Assembly: GCF_035582795.1 (NCBI RefSeq)
Contig: NC_134365.1
Span: forward strand, 36,188,135 to 36,252,134
Source: Mycteria americana
Lineage: Eukaryota > Chordata > Aves > Ciconiiformes > Ciconiidae
Direction: 5' to 3'
Length of the DNA stretch: 64,000 nt
Numbering within the stretch: the first letter of the stretch is position 1; each line of letters opens with the position of its first letter. The translations under genes were made by a program, and so were the position numbers. The notes under the pieces are model-generated. The model did not search any database. It was not told the DNA's origin and saw only the letters and a list, made by a program, of their open reading frames with translations. Positions 49,431 through 62,034 of this stretch are shown piece by piece.

Positions 49431-52400
49431 CAAGAGAGGCCATGACAGACCACAGTAGAGGACCCACTAGGGATTTCATTTTTTATGTTGTTTAAATGAA
49501 TGTTACAGATTATATAAAACAACTGTAATGCGACACACAATCCCTGTCCTCTTATAGAAGGGAATCACGTGGAACATGAAGTCATACTAAAAAAAAAATT
49601 TAAAAAATTAAAAGCTGCAATAGTAGACTTGCCCAATATTTTAATTTTTAAAGTATCACAGAATATATCTGACTTAATATTATTTTATTGAATTGACAAA
49701 ATTTTCTTACATGGATTCAGAAACCATGAGCCCAACGTTGCATGAATCGAACCATCAGGCATATGTATACCACAAGACGATCCCTCCAGTTTTTACTGAT
49801 CCTGTACTGAAAGACTGAATAAAATCTAGCTGGAAAAAATACTAACTTGAGAGACAAATTCAAGAATATTTCTATTTCCATATTCGTCAAAATCAAGAAT
49901 AGGCTATTCCAGGTATAACAACCTGATCAACCAAATTGTTATTAGACTGATGAAGGCACGGATGTCAAGACCATCTTTTCACGTCTATATTCGCATGGGT
50001 TCTACTCCCCAGGAAAAGAATCACAGTGCCTGTACAGTACAGAAAATAGACAATGGGCAAGAGCAAAGGCTGTGTTGAATGTACCTGATCAATGAAACAT
50101 GGTGGCAACACTTAAGCCATGAGACAGCTGTGCCTCACAGTATGTTGCCGCATCCTGGTCTTCTTATCACTCTGATCAGGGGGCTTTTTGGCAGGCACAG
50201 AAACTGTCTTCCAGCCCACGTATCTAGAATTCCTTCCCAGAGAAACCAAAGCACAGAGTGAGGAAGAAAGGGGAGGGTGGGGAGCAGTTGTGAAAGTCAT
50301 GTCCAGACCTGGAGCAAAGCCATGGCTTAGGTATATTCCTGTACCTCAGAGCAGAAATATTGCTAGATCTAAAATTAAGGTAATGGATGCCTAAGCAGTG
50401 ATATACTCTGGTATGGAAAAGAAAAAAAAGTTCTGGGAAGGGATAGTCAGACTGCTTCCTGTCACTTACTGTCATGAATCATTTGCATGGAGTATTGCAT
50501 CTGAAAAGCTGCTTCGGATTTTAGAAATCCAGTGTGATCTCTGACGTTCCAGCCAGCTTAGTATCATGATTTTTGATAGGATGTACAGATCATTCAGAAA
50601 TAGGTGAAAAAGGGGCTAACTCTTGCTCCATTTGATCTGTTTCTCTATCTGCTATGTGTAAATAGAGAGCTACATAAACATCAGAGCTATCTGCAATTGC
50701 AAAAGTCACCTGGGAGTTGGAGTTCTTGAGGGAAAGCCAAAGACTGGTACAGTGAAAAGCCAAAAGAATTGAAAAGAAGAATGAAGCTGGTAACTTAACA
50801 GAGTCTTTTCTTCCTTCTTTTTCAGGAAGGAAATGTCAGCACAAATCACACTCTTGGGCTTCCTATTTATTTCCTTGAGTCGTTTATATCATTCACCTGT
50901 AATATGCAAAACAGAAAGGAAAGACAGTAAATTAAAACCCGAGAACATATTCTAGCTTAATTTTCTCCAGAATAAATCTAGGTTTTGCTAACTAAAGACA
51001 CCTTGGAAACTAAACCAACACATGGTAAATAGATAAATTCAGAATCTGGGGATTAGTTTTAGAGATGTACTGCTATTCTGAAACAAAATGTTAATGCAGA
51101 CACAACCACTGACTCCTGCCATCCCCTGTCCCAGAGCAAGTGCTACATAGACTATGTTGTGCTAGCAATTAAAACTCTTAGTCATCAAATAAAAACTGTC
51201 ACCATTTTTCAGGGGAAGATAACAGGATGAGCTTTAAACTAATTAAGGACATTTGATTTTAAAATTGTGAAGACTGGATGTGGGCTAGAAGAAGGAAAAT
51301 AGAATGCTAAACCAATGACTGTGTTTAGCAAACAAGATGAATCATTGTGACCTCTTTGAAGCACCTTGAAAACTGTGGCAAATGAAAATGATGGGATAAA
51401 TAGGATGATATTTTTTTAATCTTTGCCTGCACAATAAATTATAAATCCTGGTATAATTTTTCCGTATGTAAGGAGAATTCATTAAAAAGGGGTTTACACT
51501 GAATGGTAAACATGGTTTACCCTAAAACTTCTGAAGGTCTTCTGCAGCCTTTAACCCTGAACCTGTGGGATAGATCCATTCACATAACTAAGGATATACA
51601 GACTGTTTTTGATCTGTTCTGCAGCTGATAGAGAAGTGAAACACATTTGGTACTTTCTGGACTGGCAACATGCAGTTGGATTAGGGTAGAGTCTGATCAT
51701 AATCAGCCAGTGTACCAGCAAAGTGTGAGCCATCTGCCTCTATTTTAATATGCTGACCCATATTATCTTACTGTTAGGCTTCACAAATTCCAGTTGCTTA
51801 CCTTAGCTATGTGGTAGATTTATCTGGAAATCAGGAGAAAACAAACAGCCAGTAGTTCAAATAAGATGCCCAGAAAAACAAATCATTATTGCATCAAAGG
51901 AACATATTTCCACGTATCTGGAGTGGAGCCCACTTGAAAGCAAACAGAAGCTGAGTAATTCTGTGGCGAATGACTCACTGGCACAGAAGGGACCTACCAA
52001 CTATTTGTCAAACTGATGCTGAGAAGAGGAAGTTAAAAGAGAAAGGCAAGTAGAAAAGATATGTTGGTAGAGATACTGAAATAATTTGTGAGAATATTCT
52101 ACCTTAATATGAGTGACAGTGAAAGCTATTTCTGATTAGTTAAATGACCCATGCTCCTTCTGGGTTGTAGCTTTTAGACACCTGCTTGATAGGACCAAAG
52201 GCATGGCTAGATTTGTCTGGTGGGTAGGGCCAGCACTAGCAGAAGGCAAGCCACAGGTGCTGGCAAGCTTGTGCCAGATTTCCAGGTGGAAGCCAAGAGC
52301 CAAAGTTAGGAGATGAAAACATAGCAGTTATTAGGAACACAAGCCAGGAGTCAAGAGCTGGGCAGAGGAGCAAAACAAGTGTAAGAAGCTGAAGTTAAAA

Positions 52401-52451
52401 TATATGAAAAAGAGCCATATAGAAAAGTAAGAAAAAGAGACTAGCTTCAGT

Positions 52452-52520
52452 CAAGAAAAAAAAAAGAAAAAAGAATAATTAAAGAAAAAAAAGAAAAAAG
52501 GAAAAAAGAAAAAAGAATAA
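52452..52520 (+). repeat. GAAAAAA purine tract
   Basis: Repeated (G)AAAAAA(G) units on the plus strand. Confidence 0.9.
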
Positions 52521-52924
52521 AGCTTCAGAATCAAATATTTTGAAAGCTCAGACCTTCCAGATGGGGCCATCACTGCGCAGAATCGATCAGGGAAGGAAGC
52601 TTGCCCCTAATCCACAGTCAGTGGTCAAGACAAGAGTTATTTAATCATATTGGCTAACAGTCAAAAGAGAAATCTTTGCCCATCTGTAGTAATGAAGAGT
52701 AACACAACAAAACACCTTCTGCATTTTGTGTCCACTGGAAAAAAAGTAGTCGCCATGCTTCCTGTCTTGAAGTTTGTATCTGTCTTACCTATGACTTGAA
52801 TTACAATAACGTTATTGGGCATGACATTAAGCTGGTGCCTCACTGTGAAAAATGAAGTAAAATCAACACTGTCCCAATCAATAGGTACAGGAGAAATCAG
52901 AAAAAAAGAATAGTGGATAAAGTC

Positions 52925-53065
52925 ACTAATCCCATTTTACAGACATGGAACTGAAGCACATGTGAATTTCCACAGTCACAGAGGATATCTGTGGCAGAAC
53001 TAGAATGAAGGTGAGGTCTCCTGCATGTGAGGAAGCAGGTGTTAATACTACTGTCAAATTGTCTC
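52925..53065 (-). repeat. MIR-type SINE relic, antisense
   Basis: The plus strand reads 'tcccattttacagacatggaactgaagcacatg' (52930-52962), then 'cacagtcacagagg' and 'tggcagaactagaatgaagg' (52992-53011). This is the reverse complement of the MIR core in the correct order (cccattttacagatgaggaaactgaggcacag ... ggtcacacag ... tggcagagccgggatt). Confidence 0.8.
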
Positions 53066-53483
53066 TTTTTGAGACTGTTATTTTCCAGTCATCGGGATAT
53101 TTATGTTGCGGTTGATAAAAGAAGGCAGTGATACCAGAAGATATCTCCTCTTGGGATTATATGGGGAACATGCTAAGCATGCTGAAGTCAAGCTCCCTTT
53201 TCTCACCCTGAAATGGACAGCAATGCAGAGCAGTGCTTGTGATCCTCTGATTTGTTTACCAGACCCCTGTAAGGTGGAATGAGGAGGAGCAAGAAACAAC
53301 TACAATTTTATGGGTACATCATATTAGCTAGGAGATCTTACAAATTAAAATCCTCTGTTCCGTTTTGGAAGGGAAAACTGAAAAGCACAGACACAACTAG
53401 AGAAAATAAAATAAAATAGATTATTTTGTGTAGCATAAATTATTCTACAGAAAAGAGTAACAAACAGGTGTTACAGGATTCTG

Positions 53484-53566
53484 GGTTTTTTTCTTTTTTT
53501 TTTTTTGTTGGGTTTGGTGGTGGTGGTGGTTTTATTTTGTTCTGTTTTGTTTTGGTTTGGTTGTTA
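53484..53566 (+). repeat. T-run, (GGT)n and TTTTG low-complexity tract
   Basis: A T-rich run leads into (GGT)n and then TTTTG/TTTGG units. Confidence 0.9.
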
Positions 53567-53803
53567 ATTTGCGTTATCTCATGACTTCACTTCCTTGATC
53601 TGATCCCAACTCCCTAAAGAAAGGACCAGACATAAGCATCTTTGTATACTGAGCTTAGCAGGTCAGCACTGGTAACAGAATCTGCAGTGAACCAGATATG
53701 CTCTGTTAAATGCTTCTTGCCATTTTATGAGTCCCTGTGAAGCAACCCTTAAGGCTATTGAAGCTGCAACAGGCATATTGCTCTTATTGCTCTTTATTTT
53801 ATT

Positions 53804-53855
53804 ATGAAGTATTAAAACAATATTTTATCATGAAGTATTAAAACAATATTTTATC
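53804..53855 (+). repeat. Perfect 26-bp tandem duplication
   Basis: The unit beginning atgaagtattaaaacaatat is present twice with no difference, so the duplication is recent or recently homogenised. Confidence 0.95.
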
Positions 53856-54457
53856 AGGATCCAATAAAATATACATCTTTCACTTTGTGAATCTTGAAAC
53901 TGTTAAAAGAGTAAAAGAACTGTTAGCTTACCAGCTGTCAATCCAATCCCTGGCTAATAAATTAGCTTCATTCATTTTATGGCAGCGCTTTTGTGTTGCA
54001 GGGATTATAGCTGCTGCAAGGACAGTGTAAATATAATTGTAAGTAACCATCTCCCCTGATGGAAACTCAGTAGAGATAAACAAATACATTTTTTTTAAAA
54101 ATTATACAAAACATAAAAGAAGAAGAGAAAACAGAGAAGAAAAAAAATGTATTTCTGCTGCTAGAGTGTTCGATGATGTCAGGGGTTGATCAGCAGTAAC
54201 GGAGCCAGGTAGCCAGGATGTGAGCCGAGAAACATTCTTCCTCCAAATAAAACATAAGCCAAATGGAGACAGTAACTCACTCAGCCAATAAGGTAGAAAT
54301 AATGTCAAGGAAAGCACAGAGCTAGAGGTACACTTAATATTCTGTCAGGAGGATCTGGGCCAGGGAAATTGTCTTCAGTTATCAATGGTGGAAGTCAACT
54401 CATCTAGCTTTAGCTGTTTGAAAGTTTAGAAGCTTTCTGTCTTTGCTTCCTCTGTAG

Positions 54458-54515
54458 TCAAGAAAAAGAAAGAGAAGGAAGTGCCTCCATCGAGGAAGGT
54501 CATTCTATCTATCCG
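54458..54515 (+). other. Candidate short exon (58 bp) with ideal splice sites
   Basis: The acceptor (ctgtctttgcttcctctgtag, ending 54457) is an almost ideal pyrimidine tract, and the donor CCG|GTAAGAT starts at 54516. All three frames across the 58 bp are open; one reads KKKKEKEVPPSRKVILSI, another QEKEREGSASIEEGHSIYP. Openness in a purine-rich block this short is weak evidence, so the call rests on the two splice sites. Confidence 0.25.
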
Positions 54516-57500
54516 GTAAGATTATTTTAAGATTAAATTATATGTTTATTGAGCGCCTCTCTCTCCATTGTATGTAGGAGTAGTTGACAAAACTACCTCA
54601 GACTAGATCACTAACTTTAAGATGACTAAAACTAGATGAGCGGACTCCTGGTGTTCACAGCTGCAAGCCGTAAGTATACGGGAGCTTTCCACCGTAGGAT
54701 ATACAAACAACTGAAAAATGGTGAGGTACAAAATGACCACAGCTTGCCCCATGGTCAGCGCTCTCTCTACCTCTCTCAGATCACAGGAGGACAAGAGTCA
54801 GCCCACTGAAGCAGGGCCTCAGTGTTACTCACTGACTTATTACTGATGGCAGCCAATGCCAACTGCCTCGGAGAATGGTGTCCCTTTTAGAAAAGCTTTT
54901 CTACCTTCCTCTGAGCATTAGCCCTGCTTCTATGCCACCTGGAAGATAATTTTTTTCTTCTACGGACAGACCCAGAAACTCACTTTTCAGGACAGTATCA
55001 AACCCAGCGGGAAAGAGGGAAAATATATGGTAGTTCTCAGTTTCTGAAGTTACTTTACGGTAAATGTTAGTAGTTAGCCTGGGGTGAAGCATGAATGAGC
55101 CTGGTAGTCAGAGCACACATTCTGGAAGTGGGACTTGCAGAGACCAGCCCCTGCTCTCAAGGATCATTTTCTACAGAATGAATCTGTTTCATCAAGAAAG
55201 CATGAGCAGCCTTCTCCCTTTCCTCTCTCCATGGCACAGAGACCAGTGAACACTACTGGAAGTTAGGAAACTGTACGGTCAAATCCTGATCCCACCAAAA
55301 CTGTGGACAAGAAGTATTTGCTTTTTTGCTAACTTTGTTAATCAGCTGCTTCTGCTTCCACTGTAACATTTAACAAGAAAAAAAATTTGCTTTTTATTTC
55401 TCTTTCCACTTCTGTAGCTAAATAAAATAAGCAGTTATGTGTCCCACCTCAGTTTTGTCCCTTCCTCTTTCCCCATGTATATAGCCAATGATTACACTTA
55501 TCCTCAGCCCCAGGAAAAACACAAAATTCATCCTCTTCTGTGCAGGAGACAAACAAGGGCGAAAGATGGCATTTTGATTTCAACTCGGATGTTACTCTGA
55601 GTACTACATTTGCTGAGAAATCCTGACTTCACTGAAGGAAATGGAAAAAAATACCGTTTGGTTCAAGGTGCCTGACAGTGCAGTGTTATTTATGCAATTT
55701 AAGCTTGTGAAATAATATAAAAGGATAATTTCCAAATTGTGCCTTCCTGTTCTCATTGTTGCACAGCTGCTAAAATGTTTGATGGAAAACACATTAGATA
55801 GTATTTGCCATTTTAAAATTGACCAGATGAAAGACGGCATGAAAGCCTGTAACTTTTGCTTCACCACCCATGCAGTACACACCACATCTACCATTTTCTT
55901 TCTCTGTGAGAAATGGTCTTCTGAACTTATTTGAGGGACGATGATACCTTTGTAAAAATGAAGCTGTAAGATGGCATGAGGGGTATATATATTTCTCAGA
56001 ATGTATTTATCAAAGTTAGTTGGTTTTGTAATAATAATTTTGTAAAGAGAACTTAAATTTAAATACATGTGGATGACAATTATTTTGACATGCATTGGGA
56101 CTACTTCAAGGATCATACAAGGAGTTTAAGAAAACCTGAAATCAAAAGAAGAGTCTCTGTCAGTATGGACAATATTGATGTCAGACCCTAGCTGTCAAAA
56201 ATTAGTAAAGGAACACAGGCAATGATAGATCTAGTAAGTTTGAGTGGATATAATTCTGTAATTATGCTGTAAAATAGCTCTCTATGGACACAACAGTACA
56301 ATTGGAAAATTCTGTTCCCTTCATAGAATTCATTAAAGGTTTGTTTTCTCTTTTTTATTTCTTTTTCTCTTTTTTGAGCATTGGCTACAGCTGTCTTCAC
56401 CATCATCCTCTCCTTGTATGCCTGTTTGGCAGCTAATTAAGACTTTCATGCTGAAATATTCACAATATCACCAGTATCCGTGAATATGATTATGTAGTCA
56501 TCTTGCATAATTTATCTTTTTTTACTCTAGGAATTCTTAAAGTGGATCAACTAGTGTTTAGGATCTCTGTAATGGTGACAAATGAGCCAACCAAATTATC
56601 CTTCCTAATATACCTTGCAAATTAAGTATTATATGTAGAATAACTGTAGAAACAATACCTATGTTCACATGCAAAAGTAGAAATGGCATTATGCTCTATT
56701 CAGTGTACTCAGCGTAGAAATTCTAATAATAAACAAGTAACTGAATTTGAACAATTGGAATAATTGAGAATATGAACACTGAGATGTGAAGAACATGCTT
56801 TTTTCAAACAAGTATTTATTTCTAATGAGATAAACTATTTAAAATAGACCTGGATTAAGATCCAAGTCCAAGCAGTTTCAAGAGAAATATGAACCTTCCC
56901 CTTCAGATTGAGTTAATTTCCAATTATAAAGTCTTATGCAGAACAGAAACTCAGCTAGCAAATCAATATAATTATCAAGTGGAGAGCAAGTGAAAAGTAG
57001 AAAGTGCCGCTGTTTACTTCAGAAGTTTCCATTCTGTGGCTTGATGTGTACATATATATTACACATAGAGACTCATATTTGGAAGGCTGAAGGTGTCTTT
57101 ATCCAAAATAGGAAAATAAGACCCAGAGAAATAAGACTCTGAATTTTTAGTTCTTTTTAAAGGTTCAGAATTAAGTCTTACCTAAGTCTGCTTTAACTAC
57201 TAAATCCTCTTTTGGACCTAGCTGAAAGTTACTAGAGTTACTGAAATAACTAAAGTTATTTCAAGTTACTAGAACTGTCAGAAAACAAGGCCAAAATCAA
57301 GAATATTGGTTCAACGACAGAGATATTTACAGTTCACACTGACCTTATATGTATGTAAGTAAAAAATATTGAAGGTAGGATTCACGTTATTATAGCAGAA
57401 TATAAAATTGTACTCATGAGGGTTGACCTCACTGTAGCTCTCAAGGTGAAACAAAAATTGAAATTGCCAACAAACATATTACAGGTAGTGATTAAGTGGC

Positions 57501-58127
57501 TTTTTATACACTCTTGGGAACATTGGGACAGACAGTTCTGATGGGAAAGACATGATTACTTCTGATTACACTGTACTATCCCACTGCAGAGGTCTGATAC
57601 CAGATTTCAGTGGAAAAATAGTTACAATAAAGATGTGAAGTATATATCATGCAACCATCATAAGTATCCACAGCTACAATGAAACTGAGTTACATATCAT
57701 GACAAATTACACATGGGATGTCCCTTTGAAAGGTTATTTTTATACTTCCTTCATTTAAGCCATAGATATAAAGGTCTTCAGAGCTGAGGCATTTAAAAAG
57801 AAGTTATATTGAAAGGAAAAGAAGTGTCCTTGTGTGAGGCTTTTTAAAATGAAATTAATTCTATTTTACCACATTTTAAAATTCCATAAACATGCAGCAC
57901 ATTGTTTATCATAATGCGTTACTAAACTTGGTGTCAGGAGAGGTGTGGGGAAGGACTATTCTTTTGCTATCTTTACTGTTGTGACTGTGAAAGGATGGGC
58001 TTCTTCAAATGAAATGCGAGACAGGGGAACGCTGCCAGAGTATTCCTTTCTGTATTTAAAACTTGTTATACTTTGTGCTTGCTGCCTGCATAGGCTGAAA
58101 ATGAGTGGATACAAGCACACTCAGCCT
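54516..58127. other. Unique AT-rich noncoding DNA
   Basis: No supported gene. It contains the longest open frame outside mobile elements (170 codons, minus strand, 55604-56116), which is hydrophobic, AT-driven in composition and without any recognised motif. Confidence 0.45.
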
Positions 58128-58200
58128 CATGGAGTTAGTTACATGAATCAGGGAGTAATATTTTGTAAAGCACTATGATATGTTGGGACATATTGAAGGA
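58128..58200 (+). repeat. Possible MIR 3' tail relic
   Basis: The 'ctcatggagttagttacatgaatcagg' and 'attttgtaaagcactatgatat' pieces resemble the amniote MIR tail (ctcacaggggtgttgtgaggatta ... gtttgtaaagcgctttgagat). The core is not visible, so the call is weak. Confidence 0.35.
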
Positions 58201-58204
58201 ATCC

Positions 58205-58666
58205 TTAGGCGAAATAAATATTTGAGAGGTGAAAAGTATGTCCAGAGTTCTGGCACTTGTAAGATAAATAAGGAAAGGACAGGAATGTATGACCATGAAT
58301 TTTACAACTGTAGCCCATGCAACTATCATTCAGCAAACATTCATTACCATTATTAATAACGTGACATAAAATAGAAAACAGCAGACTTAATCCATATACT
58401 TGGCAGACATATGAAATAGCAGATGGCAGTTTAAATGGGATGGGGGAATACCCAGCAGATACCAACAGTGCCTGGCCATAGACCTGGCATTTATATAAAT
58501 GAGCAAGACAAAATCTGGACCTAGCAAAGACCCCACATGTATACATTTGTGCACAATTATTTTTGTGTCTGCTAGGCAGCTTGTAATTCTGGCTACAACA
58601 TTCTCTCCCCCTCGTCTGGGAAACATTCCAGCCATGTTCAAACTGGGGCTCTAGCAACATAGCCAC
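58205..58666 (-). other. 153-codon open frame with a four-fold diverged motif
   Basis: The minus-strand frame contains four related motifs: YKCQVYGQALLVS, YVCQVYGLSLLFS, YSCKIHGHTFLSF and YKCQNSGHTFHLS. At DNA level the repeat centres (reverse complement of tggcca/tccata-like cores) lie near 58476, 58392, 58293 and 58242; the spacings of 84, 99 and 51 bp are all multiples of three. It faintly resembles a zinc-finger YxCxxCG start, but the second Cys and the His pair are absent, so no zinc finger is claimed. Whether it is translated is unknown; a decayed minisatellite is the simpler explanation. Confidence 0.25.
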
Positions 58667-58937
58667 ATATAATCCTCCTTGGGAACAGAAGAGGACAGAA
58701 GAAGATTGGCAGGGTCCTGCCCAAATGTGTGCTCTCTATGACACCAAGGAACAATCTAGTCCTTCTTGTCTCTTGAAGTAAAGCCATATGCTACCCTCAA
58801 TGTGTCACATAAACCCAATACAGCTTCCTGTGTGGCATAAGGGCTATATTGCTCCTAAGTAAGCACTTTGTCAGAGCACTTTGTTAATGGATCCCAGCGC
58901 ATTCATATGTGGGTGTACTTTACAGTCATCTGTACAC

Positions 58938-58965
58938 TGTAATCCATACAATGTAATCCATACAA
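58938..58965. repeat. Perfect 14-bp tandem duplication
   Basis: tgtaatccatacaa occurs twice without a spacer. Confidence 0.95.
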
Positions 58966-59112
58966 CTGTAAGTTTATTCCACCTCACACAATGACCTTGT
59001 GTTACTCTATGTCATTTAAGAGAAAGGGGAAAATTTAGAAACTTGTGTGATTGTTTCTACCGGTCGTATAATCCAAAATGTTGCTCAAGACCTGAGTATT
59101 GAGCAACTATTG

Positions 59113-59135
59113 ATGGTCTATTGATGATAGACCAT
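59113..59135. repeat. Short perfect hairpin
   Basis: The arms atggtctat and atagaccat are separated by a 5-base loop (tgatg). It is followed by a T-rich run, but that is not evidence of a terminator in this kind of genome. Confidence 0.8.
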
Positions 59136-61955
59136 TATTTTTTCTTAGTAAGACACATTCAGCTGAACATACCTAAGTTATTCAGTGTGAATGGTGTTCC
59201 ACTTTGAAGAAAAGCCTATACTAGTAATAACTTTCCAAAATCCAGACAGCTCTGGAGTCCCAGGACCCCTTTTTTATTGCTTGGGAAAGGACTATTTCTA
59301 GGCTTGGTTTGCTTGTATGTCATGAAGAAACTTTTGATAATGGGAACATTTCATAGGTACGTAAAGTAAATAGACACAATTATATTACAACACATAATTC
59401 TGAAGAACCGCTGCTAGGCATAGAACAAAAATTGTGTCAAGACTTGCTTGAAGCAACTCCCATATATAATCTAGCTTCACTTAATTTTGCATGCACACAG
59501 CTGTCAAATCTCTGGATGATTTTGTAGGCAAATTTTAAAAATGAACTTCAGAACTAATGCTAATTTTGCGGAAGACGGTGATACCTAATCCAGAGCACTC
59601 AGAACTATAGCTTATTTTAAAAGTGACTTTCTGATATTCTTATATTGAAAAAGAACTGTTTCTTACTTTTTTTCCATTGTAATTCAGGATAAAAGTACTG
59701 CAAATATGCAAGCAATTGTTACTAGATTAACCAATATCACTTCTGAAGGCTAAAGAAATCAGCATTATAGAAATTATTTTCACGGTATCAGTATTTGACC
59801 TCATAATATTCTCCTGGCCTTCAGTTCCAGGTCTACTAGTTCTCAAATGTTTTGCAGCCTGGTCAAGGGAAATGGTTAACTGCCATCTTTGTGGCCATAA
59901 GAACAAAGAAATCTTTGAAAACTTATGCAGCATTTTGAGAACAAATTTTCTGTGGGTGCTGCTATTATGCATGCAAGTCCTGCAGCATGAAGCTATTTAT
60001 TTCATACTAGGGCAAATTTGGGTAGCAAATTCTGATGTGGATTTTCCCTTGCTAGGAAAAACAATGAGGAAAATTCTATAGGCATTATCAGTGATGAAAG
60101 TACTTATTTTCTTTAAGGAACCATTTTATAAGCTAACCTCCTGGCATGGACAATAACACAGTTTTTTTTGGTGATAGAAAAGCACTCATTTCTACCTTTC
60201 ACTTCTCTGAGGGATTTTCAGTCGTGTCTCTTAATTCTTCTTCACCATTACAGTGTCCTTTGGGAGATTTTCAGTTTGGATCAGCAAGTAGCTAAATCTA
60301 TTTGTATTTGAATTCCCCTATAAGGAGGCATAAGTCATTGCCTGCGCTATTCTGAAAGTGATCCATTATGAATAGAAGCACAGTGAAAACAGCTGGATTC
60401 AGTGACAGTTACAGATCCTTACTTGGCACACAAGCCATGTTCAGTCCTGTAGGTGTGTAAATACTGCCAAATGACCAGTGTTCGGAATGCAGAGCAGATA
60501 AGCCTGAATAATGGCCCCGATTATTTAATCCTTATAGGCAAGAAATAGGCATGTAGAGTTCTCATCTCGCTCTACTACTGTGAAGCTTTGGGAAAAAATT
60601 CTATAAGAACAATGCACAATGCTTAACATTTTTATGGCTTACTGTGAGATAATATTGCAAAGAAAAGTGCCTGCACAATACTGAGAAGAGCTTAAGCTTG
60701 AAAATTATACATCTGTTTCACTGCCTTTCTCAATGGAAATCTGTGTACTGCAGTAATTAATATTCAGGCTAATTTACCTCATCAAATGAGTTTAGTAATT
60801 TATATCCAATACATTCTATTTTTCCTATTTTGCTTAATGCTGCACAAGAAAAAAAATACTTGAATTGTTCTGTGTACACCACTCCACCCACTTCTGCTGG
60901 CAGCTTCTTAGGGCACTTGGTGGTGGGGAGATGAAATAGTCTCAGGCAGGAGGGAAATAAATTTCACCTCCCACTCATTAAAGAGCACACCGAGTAGAGT
61001 GGTTCAGAAAGAGACTGCCAGGGAAATACAGCAAGGTAAAATATTAGTTGCTAAACAGTCACAAGATTTACTAGTCTGAAAACAAACCACTTCAGAAGAG
61101 ACTTGAGTCTTAATAACTACCCCTCAGACTTGGATCCTCCATGCGGGGCTCTGAACTGTGAGCCCTCTTCAGGAGGTAGGTCCATCTTTCTTCAGATAAA
61201 GATGAAAAAATTCATTCCAGTAGCTCAGAGGTTAGAGCTAACATGCAGTAGAGCAGAGACCCATTTGCAAATCTCTGCCTGAATGTCAGGGCTGAGGGCA
61301 GCCTACCTACTCCATAGCTCAGGGAAGGACCAAGAAGAGCAAGAGCCTGAGGTTAATGCAGCTCCTAATCCAATGAGCAGGGAGTGCATGGGTGGAGCTC
61401 TCATATGAGACTTGTCAGGATACTTCAGGTACATTGGTATACCAAGGGCTCTGAAATTAAAATTTCTGCAGATGTCATGGTATTTGAATATGAGATTCAA
61501 ATAACTAAAAATGTCAGGTAGGCTACTAAAACCCTTCATTAATCTCAAACTCTTTGGAAGATACTATATATTATAAGGAAAAAATTAAAAATAATCAGCC
61601 TTGTAAAAAGATCTCACTTGAATGACCCAATCATTATCCAGAATTAAAGGGTGGTAGGCAACTACTGAACATAAGAGAAAGTTTAAAAGGTTTGGCAGTA
61701 GAACAAACACCACTGTCAGGAGGACTGAGTTATAATGTTTTGGACAGCAGGCATGGGTAGAGAGTTGAATTAGTTTGACTAATAGATCCTTCCTGGAAGA
61801 AGTGCTATATTGCAAGGACTGTGGCAGATAAACCATGAACTTCTCTACTCCAAGTTTCTCAGCTGATATAAGATCCACAGCAAAAGCACCTGTGTACATG
61901 TGCATCATAAGGATCATTATTTATTTGTAGGGATTTGAGAAAAATATTTCATTAG

Positions 61956-62034
61956 GCAGTCAAAATGATGGAAAGATCTTTTTGTCAATTACGAAGCTAC
62001 TTTAACATCCGTACAATAGTAGTGCGACCTTTAG
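61956..62034 (+). other. Candidate exon (open block before a GTAAGA donor)
   Basis: A weak acceptor (aaatatttcattag) and a TAG|GTAAGAT donor at 62035 bound 79 bp. One frame is open across all 26 codons (AVKMMERSFCQLRSYF at the start), and the block has several CpG sites unlike the surroundings. No family is recognised. Confidence 0.15.

Larger units (their letters stand above)
48196..52924. other. Unique AT-rich noncoding DNA
   Basis: No supported gene. It contains two adjacent 12-bp palindromes at 49405-49430 and a purine tract at 52452-52520. The stretch 48590-48800, rich in TTAATTA-type sites, could be a conserved noncoding element, but this cannot be shown from one sequence. Confidence 0.5.
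53066..54457. other. Noncoding DNA with simple repeats
   Basis: No gene. It contains a T-run/GGT/TTTTG tract at 53484-53566 and a perfect 26-bp tandem duplication at 53804-53855. Confidence 0.5.
58667..61955. other. Unique AT-rich noncoding DNA
   Basis: No supported gene. Small structures are a perfect 14-bp tandem duplication (58938-58965) and a hairpin with 9-bp arms (59113-59135). Confidence 0.5.

Noticed and set aside
51802..51823. Minus-strand 22-bp block between a strong acceptor and AAG|GTAAGCA
   Set aside because: Splice motifs are good but 22 bp is too short to support without transcript data.
59113..59160. Hairpin plus T-run as a terminator
   Set aside because: Rho-independent terminators are a bacterial feature; the context is clearly vertebrate nuclear DNA.
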